Source: Macrostomum hystrix (lineage: Eukaryota; Platyhelminthes; Macrostomidae). From it: a DNA stretch of 64,000 nucleotides. The stretch lies in the NCBI GenBank assembly GCA_950097015.1, contig CATNEN010000041.1, positions 186,001-250,000 on the forward strand, given 5' to 3'. The notes below the pieces were generated by a model, which made no database searches, was not told the origin of the DNA, and saw nothing but the letters and a program-made list of their open reading frames with translations. The translations under genes and the position numbers were made by a program. Numbering within the stretch: position 1 is the first letter of the stretch; each line of letters starts with the position of its first letter. Shown here in pieces: positions 12,033 through 23,444 of this stretch.

Positions 12033-13185
12033 ATACACCGAACCCATTCTCACACAGTCAGCTGACTGGAACCCATTCTCACACAGTCAGCTGACTGGAA
12101 CCCATCCTCACACATTCAGCTGACTGGAACCCATCCTCATACACATTCAGCTGACTGGAACCCATCCTCACACACAGTCAGCTGACTGGAACCCATCCTC
12201 ATACACAGTCAGCTGACTGGAACCCATCCTCACACATTCAGCTGACTGGAACCCATCCTCACACATTCAGCTGACTGGAACCCATCCTCACACATTCAGC
12301 TGACTGGAACCCATCCTCATACACAGTCAGCTGACTGGAACCCATCCTCACACAGTCAGCTGACTGGAACCCATCCTCATACACAGTCAGCTGACTGGAA
12401 CCCATCCTCACACAGTCAGCTGACTGGAAACCCATCCTCACACACAGTCAGCTGACTGGAACCCATCCTCACACAGTCAGCTGACTGGAACCCATCCTCA
12501 CACAGTCAGCTGACTGGAACCCATCCTCATACATTCAGCTGACTGGAACCCATCCTCACACATTCAGCTGACTGGAACCCATCCTCATACACAGTCAGCT
12601 GACTGGAACCCATCCTCACACAGTCAGCTGACTGGAACCCATCCTCATACACAGTCAGCTGACTGGAACCCATCCTCACACAGTCAGCTGACTGGAACCC
12701 ATCCTCATACACAGTCAGCTGACTGGAACCCATCCTCACACATTCAGCTGACTGGAACCCATCCTCACACACAGTCAGCTGACTGGAACCCATCCTCACA
12801 CATTCAGCTGACTGGAACCCATCCTCACACATTCAGCTGACTGGAACCCATCCTCACACACAGTCAGCTGACTGGAACCCATCCTCACACATTCAGCTGA
12901 CTGGAACCCATCCTCACACATTCAGCTGACTGGAACCCATCCTCATCACAGTCAGCTGACTGGAACCCATCCTCACACACAGTCAGCTGACTGGAACCCA
13001 TCCTCATACACAGTCAGCTGACTGGAACCCATCCTCACACACAGTCAGCTGACTGGAACCCATCCTCACACAGTCAGCTGACTGGAACCCATCCTCACAC
13101 AGTCAGCTGACTGGAACCCATCCTCACACAGTCAGCTGACTGGAACCCATCCTCATACAGTCAGCTGACTGGAACCCATCCTGGA
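12033..13185. repeat. Minisatellite, 27-31 bp unit
   Basis: About 40 copies with invariant core CAGCTGACTGGAACCCATCC followed by a variable CTCACACA, CTCATACACA or CTCACACATT linker. Each copy holds the palindrome CAGCTG. Confidence 0.95.
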
Positions 13186-13855
13186 ATAACCTGGTTTATT
13201 CTGCTATCTTGAGATGTAGAGCGTATTTTACAGCGAGCTGTTGGTGAATACACAAATAGAAATAAAAATAATTATATGAACAATATCATTATTAATCTAC
13301 TTATATAGATGATATTACTTTTTACTTTATAAGTAGTGCTATTTGACCATTAAGCTTATAAAGTGTTCAGAGAGCCGAATCGATCAGAGCGGAGCAGTCC
13401 TTGTATGACGGGATCGAGTCCGGATGTAAAAATCCCAGTTTTCATATCTTGCGACTCCGAATTGCTAATCAAATTGCCATTTTATGGCAGCCCACTGTGC
13501 TGACTTCTGCAGAAAATAGTGCAAGTTAATTTTTTTATTCCTCTGAACAGCTGAAGATCTGCCCGAAATTTCCGGCAATGGCTCAATGTTAAAAGTGCGA
13601 ATGAAGTATTCCTTACTAAGAAATATGCCTGCTGGAACTGTCGAGCAGAACCAGACTCGTCACTTTGCCCGCCCGAGTGCTAATTAAGTCAGGTGCGAGA
13701 TGGCCTGATTGCGCTGGCTGGGGACGGGGGCTCCCATATTAGATTTGCCACCTGCATTCAGCTAGCTGACTGCAGCTCTGGGTGGCGGAAACTGCCAGAT
13801 CTGGCAGAGGAAGGAGAGGCCAGGTGCGACAATCTGCTACTGCCCAGTTAGAGAT
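13186..13855. other. Unique spacer, no gene seen
   Basis: AT-rich first half, more balanced second half. No credible exon, RNA gene or element end was found. Confidence 0.5.
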
Positions 13856-14024
13856 GTGAGTGAGTGTGCGTGTGAGTGTGAGTGTGCGTGTGAGTGTGTG
13901 AGTGTGAGTGTGTGTGAGTGTGAGTGTGTGAGTGTGTGTGTGAGTGTGTGTGTGTGTGAGTGTGAGTGTGCGTGTGAGTGTGAGGGTGAGTGTGTGTGCG
14001 TGTGAGTGTGAGTGTGTGTGAGTA
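13856..14024. repeat. (TG)n/GTGAG microsatellite
   Basis: Imperfect TG-rich tract with interspersed GTGAG and GTGCG. Confidence 0.95.
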
Positions 14025-14388
14025 AGTCGGGTTTGAGCTGTCGGGGTGGAGCTCTGGCCGCAGGGAAATTGAATTCCATCCACAGCGCTTCGGAATTCTT
14101 TAAGAGGCACCCTGGATTAGAGAGGCTTAAAGAAGAAGAATGCTGACTGACTAGCTCTGCGCATTAACTGGCTCTGCTCGCTGACATTGTCACTGATGGG
14201 ATATTGTGTCTCGAGTTCATTTTCCTTGGCTTTGAATCAGGGAGCACATTTGGCTTTTATGAATTTCGTAATGGCCTTCTCTGTTGGCCTATTTGAGGTG
14301 TAAAGGGCCTCAGTAGCTTAAGGCAGAAGTTTCGCTCGATATTTTTACAGACTAGGCCAATTTAATTACTGTTTGGAATGAATCTCGG
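14025..14388. other. Unique spacer, no gene seen
   Basis: Non-repetitive sequence between two tandem arrays. Nothing recognisable on either strand. Confidence 0.45.
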
Positions 14389-15258
14389 TGAGAATTGAGT
14401 GAGGATGTCAGTTGGGAATTGAGTGAGGATGTCAGTTGGGAATTGAGTGCGGATGTCAGTTGGGAATTGAGTGCGGATGTCAGGTGGGAATTGAGTGAGG
14501 ATGTCAGTTGGGAATTGAGTGCGGATGTCAGTTGGGAATTGAGTGCGGATGTCAGGAGGGAATTGAGTGCGGATGTCAGGAGGGAATTGAGTGCGGATGT
14601 CAGGTGGGAATTAAGTGCGGATGTCAGGTGGGAATTGAGTGCGGATGTCAGGAGGGAATTGAGTGCGGATGTCAGGAGGGAATTGAGTGCGGATGTCAGG
14701 TGGGAATTGAGTGCGGATGTCAGGTGGGAATTAAGTGCGGATGTCAGGTGGGAATTAAGTGCGGATGTCAGGTGGGAATTAAGTGCGGATGTCAGGTGGG
14801 AATTAAGTGCGGATGTCAGGAGGGAATTGAGTGCGGATGTCAGGTGGGAATTGAGTGCGGATGTCAGGTGGGAATTAAGTGCGGATGTCAGGTGGGAATT
14901 GAGTGCGGATGTCAGGTGGGAATTGAGTGCGGATGTCAGGTGGGAATTGAGTGCGGATGTCAGGTGGGAAGTGAGTGCGGATGTCAGGTGGGGAATTGAG
15001 TGCGGATGTCAGGTGGGAATTGAGTGCGGATGTCAGGTGCGGAATTGAGTGCGGATGTCAGGTGGGAATTGAGTGCGGATGTCAGGTGGGAATTGAGTGC
15101 GGATGTCAGGTGGGAATTGAGTGCGGATGTCAGGTGGGAATTGAGTGCGGATGTCAGGAGGGAATTGAGTGCGGATGTCAGGTGGGAATTGAGTGCGGAT
15201 GTCAGGAGGGAATTGAGTGCGGATGTCAGGTGGGAATTGAGTGCGGATGTCGGTATCA
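14389..15258. repeat. Minisatellite, 24-bp unit
   Basis: About 36 copies of a 24-bp unit containing GAATTGAGTGCGGATGTCAG plus GTGG or GAGG. The 3' part (from 14894) is repeated at 16821-17185 as part of the 1.93 kb duplication. Confidence 0.95.
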
Positions 15259-16078
15259 GCATCATAAATCCCAGTTAGCTGAGAAAAATTCTGCTCCCAT
15301 GAACAGTGCTGTTGAGGATCGCTTCCTCTGTTTGATGTCCCTCCGCTGTACTGGGCTGAGCTGATCCCCAGTTTTGGCAGCAGATATTTTACAGCCCATG
15401 TCAGCCTTGATGGCTCATGGTTTCCGCGCGACCTCGCGACCCGGCCTCGCCACAGTTGATTGTGCACGGTGGGGTTCATAGTTGGTATTAAGCTTTCGTT
15501 TCGAGACACCTCTCATGTTAGCAGCTATCTAGGCAGTGTTCAGTCCCTGATTTTGAACTAGAAAAGCACAAGCTTTATAGAATGGCCCTCTGTGTGTAAA
15601 GCTTTCAGATCTTTTCATATTTTACGAAAAAAAATTTTTAGTAACAAGCGCTAAAATAAACTGAATTAAAAATAGTCGTAAAAGTACACCCGCCTAGATC
15701 TGATTTTCGTCTGGGAACTCGTGAATGCCTCGCTTGCCGGGCTTCGGGGGTATCGACGGGCAGCCGGAGACGAGCCGCAGAGCCACTGGAGAGTGCGGCG
15801 GGTGAATGACAGCTTGATGGACATGTTTTATCATCCTGAGCTAAGGAATTATCACTGTCATGTGGACTCACCAGACAGGAAAGTTATGCAGAGCAGCAAA
15901 AGCCTGATTTCTGTCTGATTTCCGCTTGAGTCTAATCTCAATGGATATTCGCGCGCGTATTTCAGCCTGGCTCCCGCTAGACCTTTAAATCAAGCTCAGG
16001 CTGGACCATAGACAGCGGCTACTGCCAGTCCGGTCAAACAAGTCACAAGATCACAAGATCTATTGCGAGTGTAGTGAG

Positions 16079-16135
16079 CACAGATTCTATATTACCTATA
16101 TTACCTATTCTATATTAGGTAATATAGAATCTGTG
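16079..16135. other. Perfect inverted repeat, 19-bp arms
   Basis: Arms 16079-16097 and 16117-16135 are exact reverse complements around a 19-nt AT-rich spacer that repeats part of the arm. It lies at the left edge of the 20-bp minisatellite and could form a hairpin or cruciform. The second copy is at 18008-18064. Confidence 0.93.
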
Positions 16136-16412
16136 GTAGTGAGTGCCCTGCGAGTGTAGTGAGTGCCCTGCAAGTGTAGTGAGTGCCCTGCGAGTGTAGC
16201 GAGTGCCCTGCGAGTGTAGTGAGTGCCCTGCGAGTGTAGTGAGTGCCCTGCGAGTGTAGTGAGTGCCCTGCGAGTGTAGTGAGTGCCCCGCGAGTGTAGT
16301 GAGTGCCCTGCGAGTGTAGCGAGTGCCCTGCGAGTGTAGTGAGTGCCCTGCGAGTGTAGCGAGTGCCCTGCAAGTGTAGTGAGTGCCCTGCGAGTGTAGT
16401 GAGTGCTCTGCC
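16136..16412. repeat. Minisatellite, 20-bp unit (copy 1)
   Basis: About 14 copies of GAGTGCCCTGCGAGTGTAGT with rare changes (CAAGTG, GTAGC, CCCCGC). Duplicated at 18065-18341. Confidence 0.95.
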
Positions 16413-16820
16413 AGTGCGGTGACAGTCTGAGCATGAAATTTCGGACCAGTTCTGATCAGCTCATGGCTGAGCACAGCTCTCAGTCTCTGTCGAGCAGGCA
16501 TCGGCTGTCCCCTGAGTGCAATCAGCTGTGCCCGCCTGATTGAATTTGCATGGCGCTAATCAGCGGCCATCCTCGGTAATGACTGGACGGGGGGACCTGC
16601 GGCTCCTGGCCACTGTCGGCTTCTCTGAACTCAACTCACTGCACAACTCACAGACCTTACAGACCACCGCTGGCTAGCTCAGCTCGAATGTGATTTGCAC
16701 AATTTGTCATTTTGTTAGTTAAGAAACCATGCTTCTACTGGCATGAAAATCTGGGTCAGCTAGAATTTTAACGACTCGGGATTAAACAATATGAGGATTT
16801 TGCGTTTTTAGGGAATTTTA

Positions 16821-18748
16821 GGGAATTGAGTGCGGATGTCAGGTGGGAATTGAGTGCGGATGTCAGGTGGGAATTGAGTGCGGATGTCAGGTGGGAAGTG
16901 AGTGCGGATGTCAGGTGGGGAATTGAGTGCGGATGTCAGGTGGGAATTGAGTGCGGATGTCAGGTGCGGAATTGAGTGCGGATGTCAGGTGGGAATTGAG
17001 TGCGGATGTCAGGTGGGAATTGAGTGCGGATGTCAGGTGGGAATTGAGTGCGGATGTCAGGTGGGAATTGAGTGCGGATGTCAGGAGGGAATTGAGTGCG
17101 GATGTCAGGTGGGAATTGAGTGCGGATGTCAGGAGGGAATTGAGTGCGGATGTCAGGTGGGAATTGAGTGCGGATGTCGGTATCAGCATCATAAATCCCA
17201 GTTAGCTGAGAAAAATTCTGCTCCCATGAACAGTGCTGTTGAGGATCGCTTCCTCTGTTTGATGTCCCTCCGCTGTACTGGGCTGAGCTGATCCCCAGTT
17301 TTGGCAGCAGATATTTTACAGCCCATGTCAGCCTTGATGGCTCATGGTTTCCGCGCGACCTCGCGACCCGGCCTCGCCACAGTTGATTGTGCACGGTGGG
17401 GTTCATAGTTGGTATTAAGCTTTCGTTTCGAGACACCTCTCATGTTAGCAGCTATCTAGGCAGTGTTCAGTCCCTGATTTTGAACTAGAAAAGCACAAGC
17501 TTTATAGAATGGGCCCTCTGTGTGTAAAGCTTTCAGATCTTTTCATATTTTACGAAAAAAAAATTTTTAGTAACAAGCGCTAAAATAAACTGAATTAAAA
17601 ATAGTCGTAAAAGTACACCCGCCTAGATCTGATTTTCGTCTGGGAACTCGTGAATGCCTCGCTTGCCGGGCTTCGGGGGTATCGACGGGCAGCCGGAGAC
17701 GAGCCGCAGAGCCACTGGAGAGTGCGGCGGGTGAATGACAGCTTGATGGACATGTTTTATCATCCTGAGCTAAGGAATTATCACTGTCATGTGGACTCAC
17801 CAGACAGGAAAGTTATGCAGAGCAGCAAAAGCCTGATTTCTGTCTGATTTCCGCTTGAGTCTAATCTCAATGGATATTCGCGCGCGTATTTCAGCCTGGC
17901 TCCCGCTAGACCTTTAAATCAAGCTCAGGCTGGACCATAGACAGCGGCTACTGCCAGTCCGGTCAAACAAGTCACAAGATCACAAGATCTATTGCGAGTG
18001 TAGTGAGCACAGATTCTATATTACCTATATTACCTATTCTATATTAGGTAATATAGAATCTGTGGTAGTGAGTGCCCTGCGAGTGTAGTGAGTGCCCTGC
18101 AAGTGTAGTGAGTGCCCTGCGAGTGTAGCGAGTGCCCTGCGAGTGTAGTGAGTGCCCTGCGAGTGTAGTGAGTGCCCTGCGAGTGTAGTGAGTGCCCTGC
18201 GAGTGTAGTGAGTGCCCCGCGAGTGTAGTGAGTGCCCTGCGAGTGTAGCGAGTGCCCTGCGAGTGTAGTGAGTGCCCTGCGAGTGTAGCGAGTGCCCTGC
18301 AAGTGTAGTGAGTGCCCTGCGAGTGTAGTGAGTGCTCTGCCAGTGCGGTGACAGTCTGAGCATGAAATTTCGGACCAGTTCTGATCAGCTCATGGCTGAG
18401 CACAGCTCTCAGTCTCTGTCGAGCAGGCATCGGCTGTCCCCTGAGTGCAATCAGCTGTGCCCGCCTGATTGAATTTGCATGGCGCTAATCAGCGGCCATC
18501 CTCGGTAATGACTGGACGGGGGGACCTGCGGCTCCTGGCCACTGTCGGCTTCTCTGAACTCAACTCACTGCACAACTCACAGACCTTACAGACCACCGCT
18601 GGCTAGCTCAGCTCGAATGTGATTTGCACAATTTGTCATTTTGTTAGTTAAGAAACCATGCTTCTACTGGCATGAAAATCTGGGTCAGCTAGAATTTTAA
18701 CGACTCGGGATTAAACAATATGAGGATTTTGCGTTTTTAGGGAATTTT
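16821..18748. repeat. Tandem segmental duplication, copy 2
   Basis: Second copy of the 1.93 kb block, near-identical to 14894-16819, including part of the 24-bp array, the inverted repeat at 18008-18064 and the 20-bp array at 18065-18341. After 18748 the sequence diverges into unique DNA. Confidence 0.95.
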
Positions 18749-19480
18749 TAATTGAAGGATTTGAGCTGTGATTTGATAGGACTTAAGCAAGTTGGATTGC
18801 AAATAAACGTACCATTGATTATTGATGCTGGTGGAAATTCAGTTTTATCTGTCAGTTCACTAGTTTGAAGCAGAACCGGCATTGCGTGCATGAAGTGCTC
18901 CCCATCCGTCCCGGGCAGGTGGGACCTGCCACACAGCCCAGCCCCGCCCCTGGACTCACTCCAACTCTGCCGAACTTGCCGGTTGCTCAGTCTCCCTCAC
19001 GAATCTGCCAGGATCAGACACTCGACAGTCCATTGTGGCAACAGCAGCAGCAGCAGCAGCAAATCTCATTTTCATTAGGCAGGAGCCGGCCCCGCAGCCT
19101 GCACGGCAATTGAAGTGACAGGCAATCAGGCCGGATCCCCGTGGAGGAGCGCTAGTCTTTATCGTTCCCCTAACAGACCAGGAGTGGGAGATTTTCGGGA
19201 AGAAATTTCTGCCAGACTGGGAAAAAGAGAGGAGAAACTCGAGCCCGCCCGAGGACGGAATGGGAAGCAGGGGCTGAGCAGCGGCGGCTCGAGTTCTGCG
19301 AGCTGCCAAGACGCTGACCAGATGAAATTTGAAACAGCCTCGTGATCGAATTGTAAGAACAAGTTTTGCGGCCCAATGAACTGCATGTGTGTCTGAGGGT
19401 CCTACATCATTATCCCAGTATCTCATATCCCTCTTCGAACCCACTATTAACCTCTACCTGTCGCATCTCTCATCTCCATG
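18749..19480. other. Unique spacer with a CAG tract
   Basis: Mostly unique, moderately GC-rich. A (CAG)6 run lies at about 19042-19060. Open frames exist on both strands but none has supporting splice sites or family similarity. It may include upstream regulatory sequence for the gene at 20841. Confidence 0.45.
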
Positions 19481-19484
19481 CCAC

Positions 19485-19665
19485 ATCTCTCATCTCACTG
19501 TCTTATCTCTCATCCCACTGTCGTATCTCTAATCTACCTGTCGCTTCTCTAATCTCCCTGTCGCATCTCTAATCTCCCTGTCGCATCTCTAATCTCCCTG
19601 TCGCATCTCTAATCTCCCTGTCGCATCTCTCATATCCCTGTCGCATCTCTCATCGCCCTGCCCAT
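19485..19665. repeat. Minisatellite, about 20-bp unit
   Basis: Around nine copies of CTCTAATCTCCCTGTCGCAT, degenerate at the left end. Confidence 0.92.
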
Positions 19666-20085
19666 TGATTTAAAAGTTCAGTTGAGTTGAGTCGAGTTCG
19701 CACATGCTGTTATGAGTGATGGCTGTAAATCAATCGCGCTCTGCATGGCAACATCGCGGCCACGGCCACACGGCCACAGTTTCATGGCCACACGGCTCTG
19801 GAGTGCACGGATCAGCCCTGTGTGCATTGAATAAAACGCTAAGCATTGCTAACTGTGAGCGGACTGGCTGGGTCAAGTGGGGCCGGAGCGGTTGTCCTGA
19901 TTGCGGGTCTGGCGAGTGCTGCGGGCAGAACAGCTGCTTCAACCAGGACCTCTCAGCGCCGCCCTCCGCCTCTCTGGTCCTCTGCAAACTGGCCGCTAAT
20001 CCTGAGCCGCATTGTTCTGCGCCAGCTGGTTAATTCTGGAGAGACGGGAAGGGACTGGGCGGGTGGCAGCTGAGGATGGCTGTCT

Positions 20086-20505
20086 GGCATGGAACAGACA
20101 GACACCCAAAACAGACAGACAGACATCCTGAACAGACAGACAGACACCCAGAACAGAAAGACACCCAAAACAGACAGACAGACAGACACCCTGAACAGAC
20201 AGACAGACACCCAGAACAGACAGACACCCAAAACAGACAGACAGACACCCAGAACAGACAGACACCCAAAACAGACAGACAGACAGACACCCTGAACAGA
20301 CAGACAGACACCCAGAACAGACAGACACCCAAAACAGACAGACAGACACCCAGAATAGACAGACACCCTGAACAGACAGACACCCAAAACAGACAGACAA
20401 CTAGAACAGACAGGCGGACAAACAGAACAGACACTCAGAACAGACAGTCAAAAAGAACAGACAGACAACTAGAACAGACAGACAGACACCCAGAACAGCA
20501 ATACA
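20086..20505. repeat. ACAG-rich compound repeat
   Basis: Mixture of ACAGACAGACACCCAAAAC, ACACCCTGAACAG and ACACCCAGAACAG modules. The long frames crossing it on both strands (QTDRHPEQ, SVCLFWVSV types) are repeat artefacts. Confidence 0.93.
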
Positions 20506-20840
20506 GAATGGATTTTCTCCCATCTGCAGGATCAGCGGGTCATACAGCGGTTGCAGGCGGCTCTCTTCCTCATTTCCCCAATTTCCAAATCCCATTTTCT
20601 TCTCGCTCCAGCGCGCACGCACGAATGGCTGATTTGGGGATCCGGGAGCAGAGGGGATCAGGCCAGCCAGTCAGAGCTGCTCTGGCCTCCGCTCCGGGCT
20701 TCCAGCTTATCTTAGCCGCTTCTTCTTGGCAGGGCGAGAGTGAGCAGCTTTCAGACAGATCCCAAATCCCCGTTGCCTTGCCACAATCAGTGAGAGCGTC
20801 ATCTCTGCCAACCAAAACCCCCCAGAGTCCGCCAGTCGTC

Positions 20841-21413
20841 ATGGCCGCCTCGGCAGCGCGGGATCTGACGGGATACGCGATTTTGCTGGCCCAGGACCTG
20901 GTCACCGACCGCTGCCGCCTGCTGGGTGAGCACTGCTCACCCTGTTCACTCTGCTTCTGCTTAGTCTCTGAGTCCATGTCTCTGAGTCCATGTCTCTGAG
21001 ACCATGTCTATGAGTCCATGTCTATGAGACCATGTCTATGAGACCATGTCTATGAGTCCATGTCTATGAGTCCATGTCTATGAGTCCATGTCTATGAGTC
21101 CATGTCTATGAGTCCATGTCTATGAGTCCATGTCTATGAGTCCATGTCTCTGAGACCATGTCTATGAGTCCATGTCTATGAGTCCATGTCTATTTGAGTT
21201 CGGGTCTAGACAAGCGAAGTGTTACAGAATCGATTTTTATGGGGGATAAAATGCTCCTATTTGATTTCGTCCATCCCGCATCTCGTACATTCAGGAGTCA
21301 GCAACGATTACATTGAAGGCTGCTTTGATGAAGTCTTCTCAATCAACGACATCCCCATGTCGGACATTGTTGGCTGCGCGGACGATGATCAAAGAATGGT
21401 GCTGATCGAGATG
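20841..21413 (+). CDS. Unrecognised gene, first two exons
   Basis: Two exons fit together: 20841-20925 (ATG in a GTCATGG context, donor GTGAGC) and 21295-21413 (acceptor ATTCAG, donor GTGAGT). They join in phase 1 and end in phase 0, giving 68 codons. The peptide begins MAASAARDLTGYAILLAQDL and continues with an acidic stretch containing NDYIEGCFDEVF and CADDDQRMVLIEM. I do not recognise the family. No continuation in phase 0 was found before the piggyBac at 23445 or in front of the MAGUK at 27222, so either later exons are missed or the gene is broken. A longer start at 20625 is also in frame. The intron holds a 14-bp minisatellite starting about 50 bp after the donor. Confidence 0.5.
20970..21195. 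repeat. Minisatellite in intron, 14-bp unit
   Basis: About 16 copies of TCTATGAGTCCATG with CTGAG and GAGACC variants, inside the intron between the two exons of the unrecognised gene. Confidence 0.93.
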
Positions 21414-23444
21414 GTGAGTTTACTAAGTGTACATTCAGGGATGCTCTGAAGGATCGGGGGTGCTCTGAGGGTTGGGGATGCTCTGAAGGATCAGGGAATG
21501 CAGTGTAGCAGGGTTATAAAGTGAGGAATCGAATGTTTAGCACCGTTAACTTTGCAGGAGCGCATTGGTCAGACAGGCACTCGTTATTTTTCTATTTCTG
21601 TGTGCACTTCAGCATCATCACCCATATTAGTGCAGTGTGCAGTAGCAGTAAGTCTGGGATTGAATAATGAATTCGCTCACAGCCCATCCAGCACGGATTG
21701 GGGACAGATTTGAATAATTTTCCCTAAGCCACAGAACTCACTCAGGTGAAGTGACGGACATCGAAATCACAGCAGGGCAGGCAGCTTCAATGAATGCCAG
21801 ACCCTTTAAGCTCTATATCTGTACAAGGCCATGCTAAATCGCTGCCATGAATCTGGTGGAGTGGCTCTTCTCCAATTTCAGTGGATAATTCACTAGCCGT
21901 CTCATTTCAGAGTGCTAGCCATTATGGTGCAATCTCTTGGTTTGCTACATGGCAGACAAACCTCATCCGTAAAAATTAATTAATCACCAGCTGCGTTGCT
22001 GGTCTTTTGCCGATCTCAGATCAATTTTAGCAATTCCATTAAGATGAAGGAAGCTTAACCTTAAACAGGGATTTAGTGAGCACATACAAACATTGAGTAC
22101 CTAGAATTACGTGTAGAAAATACTCGCACACTCGCACAGAATTTCTCGCACACTATGGGGCTTGTACTCATGCACTTTCCTTCGGCGCGTGAGTTTTTTC
22201 TTTCTATTGGCAGAAAAATATTAAATAATCTAGTTATTTTTTAAGTGAAATATAAGTACCAATATGCTGCGTTCTTATGGCCAAATTATTTTCCTTACTT
22301 TTTTTATTGTGCCACAGTTAAGATGCTTGTAAATTGAAATTTGGCAAAGTAAATTAATGTGAATTAGTTATAATCTGCATAAACTTTCAAAAATTAGAAT
22401 CGACCAAGAAATCGGAAGACATAAGGAAGCGTGCAGCATGCATGTTGATTCATAGGTAAAATTGTTTACTAATGGTGGTTGTATGCTGGCTAAAATTCTT
22501 AAAATAAGTTAATTACAAGGATGGATATTTATTTTTTAATAAGCACGTTTATATTTCTATCACGTCTCAACTAATATCTGTTAAGTCAAGTCAAGGCAGC
22601 CAATCGTCTTAATGAATATTTTTTCTAAATATATATAATGGCTCACTTTTAGAAAAATCCTGGGTTGATATGTTAGAAAATCAAACTTACTCAGAAGTTG
22701 ACATGTTAAACACTCGTACATTGCTAGACATCTAGACTTAATTTCAAGTTCTTGACTATAAGATGTTGAAGGGCGATATTTAGCTACTTCAGTAAGTGTT
22801 GTTTCTTTGAATTTTTTATTTATGCGAAGCTATCAATGCAGCCGTTAACTTTTTCGATGACAACTAAAAATGCTTAACCGTGGTAGTGGGTTTATTCACT
22901 TTCCTCAACCTTTTCCTGTACACTAGTGTTCACTAAACAATCAATTTTAAAAATGTTATAGGTAGGCCTAGCTATTTATTAGATATCTGGTTTCATAATA
23001 TAAATTCAAATGGTTCTTAAGGCTAAAACCCAATACTATTTTTGCTTTTAAGTTTAAGTGACAATTGACACAGTATATTATGTCTTTATTTATATAGCCT
23101 TAGGTTCACTAAAGTTTTTATCAAATGTCACATATTACCCCTGAAGTTTTTTATTCAGATCTTAAATAAATGGTTAAAAACTATCAAATTTACTTTCCTA
23201 ACAGCCAGGAAATTGAAGAAATAAAGTGAAGTTTTTTGTCTAATATATGTGTAATTCTATAGCCCCGAGTTTTTATTCCTATTGTTAAGTTCTATAGTTG
23301 GCATTGGCAAAGTATCCTCTATATGAGTAAGATAATTATATGTTTAAATTCTTCAATGTAGGCCATTGATGAAATGTAATTCAGTGAGGAAATTATTTTT
23401 TTGTGTGCAAAGGTGTTTGTTCAATATTTTTGCTAAAGAATATT
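21414..23444. other. AT-rich unique region, no gene seen
   Basis: About 2 kb of AT-rich, non-repetitive DNA. A short run of GGATGCTCTGA-type repeats sits near 21440-21500. No exon or RNA gene could be supported. It could be intronic to the gene at 20841. Confidence 0.5.

Larger units (their letters stand above)
14894..16819. repeat. Tandem segmental duplication, copy 1
   Basis: A 1926-bp block matched by 16821-18748. The offset moves from 1927 to 1929, because copy 2 has one extra G near 17513 and one extra A near 17567. I saw no substitutions on reading. The junction GGGAATTTTA/GGGAATTGAG shows short GGGAATT homology between the right end of the unit and the 24-bp array, consistent with unequal exchange. 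No gene is evident inside. Confidence 0.95.

Noticed and set aside
8756-13185. Regular direct repeats considered as CRISPR-like arrays
   Set aside because: Units are contiguous with no unique spacers, and the context is an animal genome.
16079-16135. Palindrome as a transposon terminal inverted repeat
   Set aside because: Arms are only 19 nt apart with no coding or duplicated target around them; more likely a hairpin within the duplicated block.
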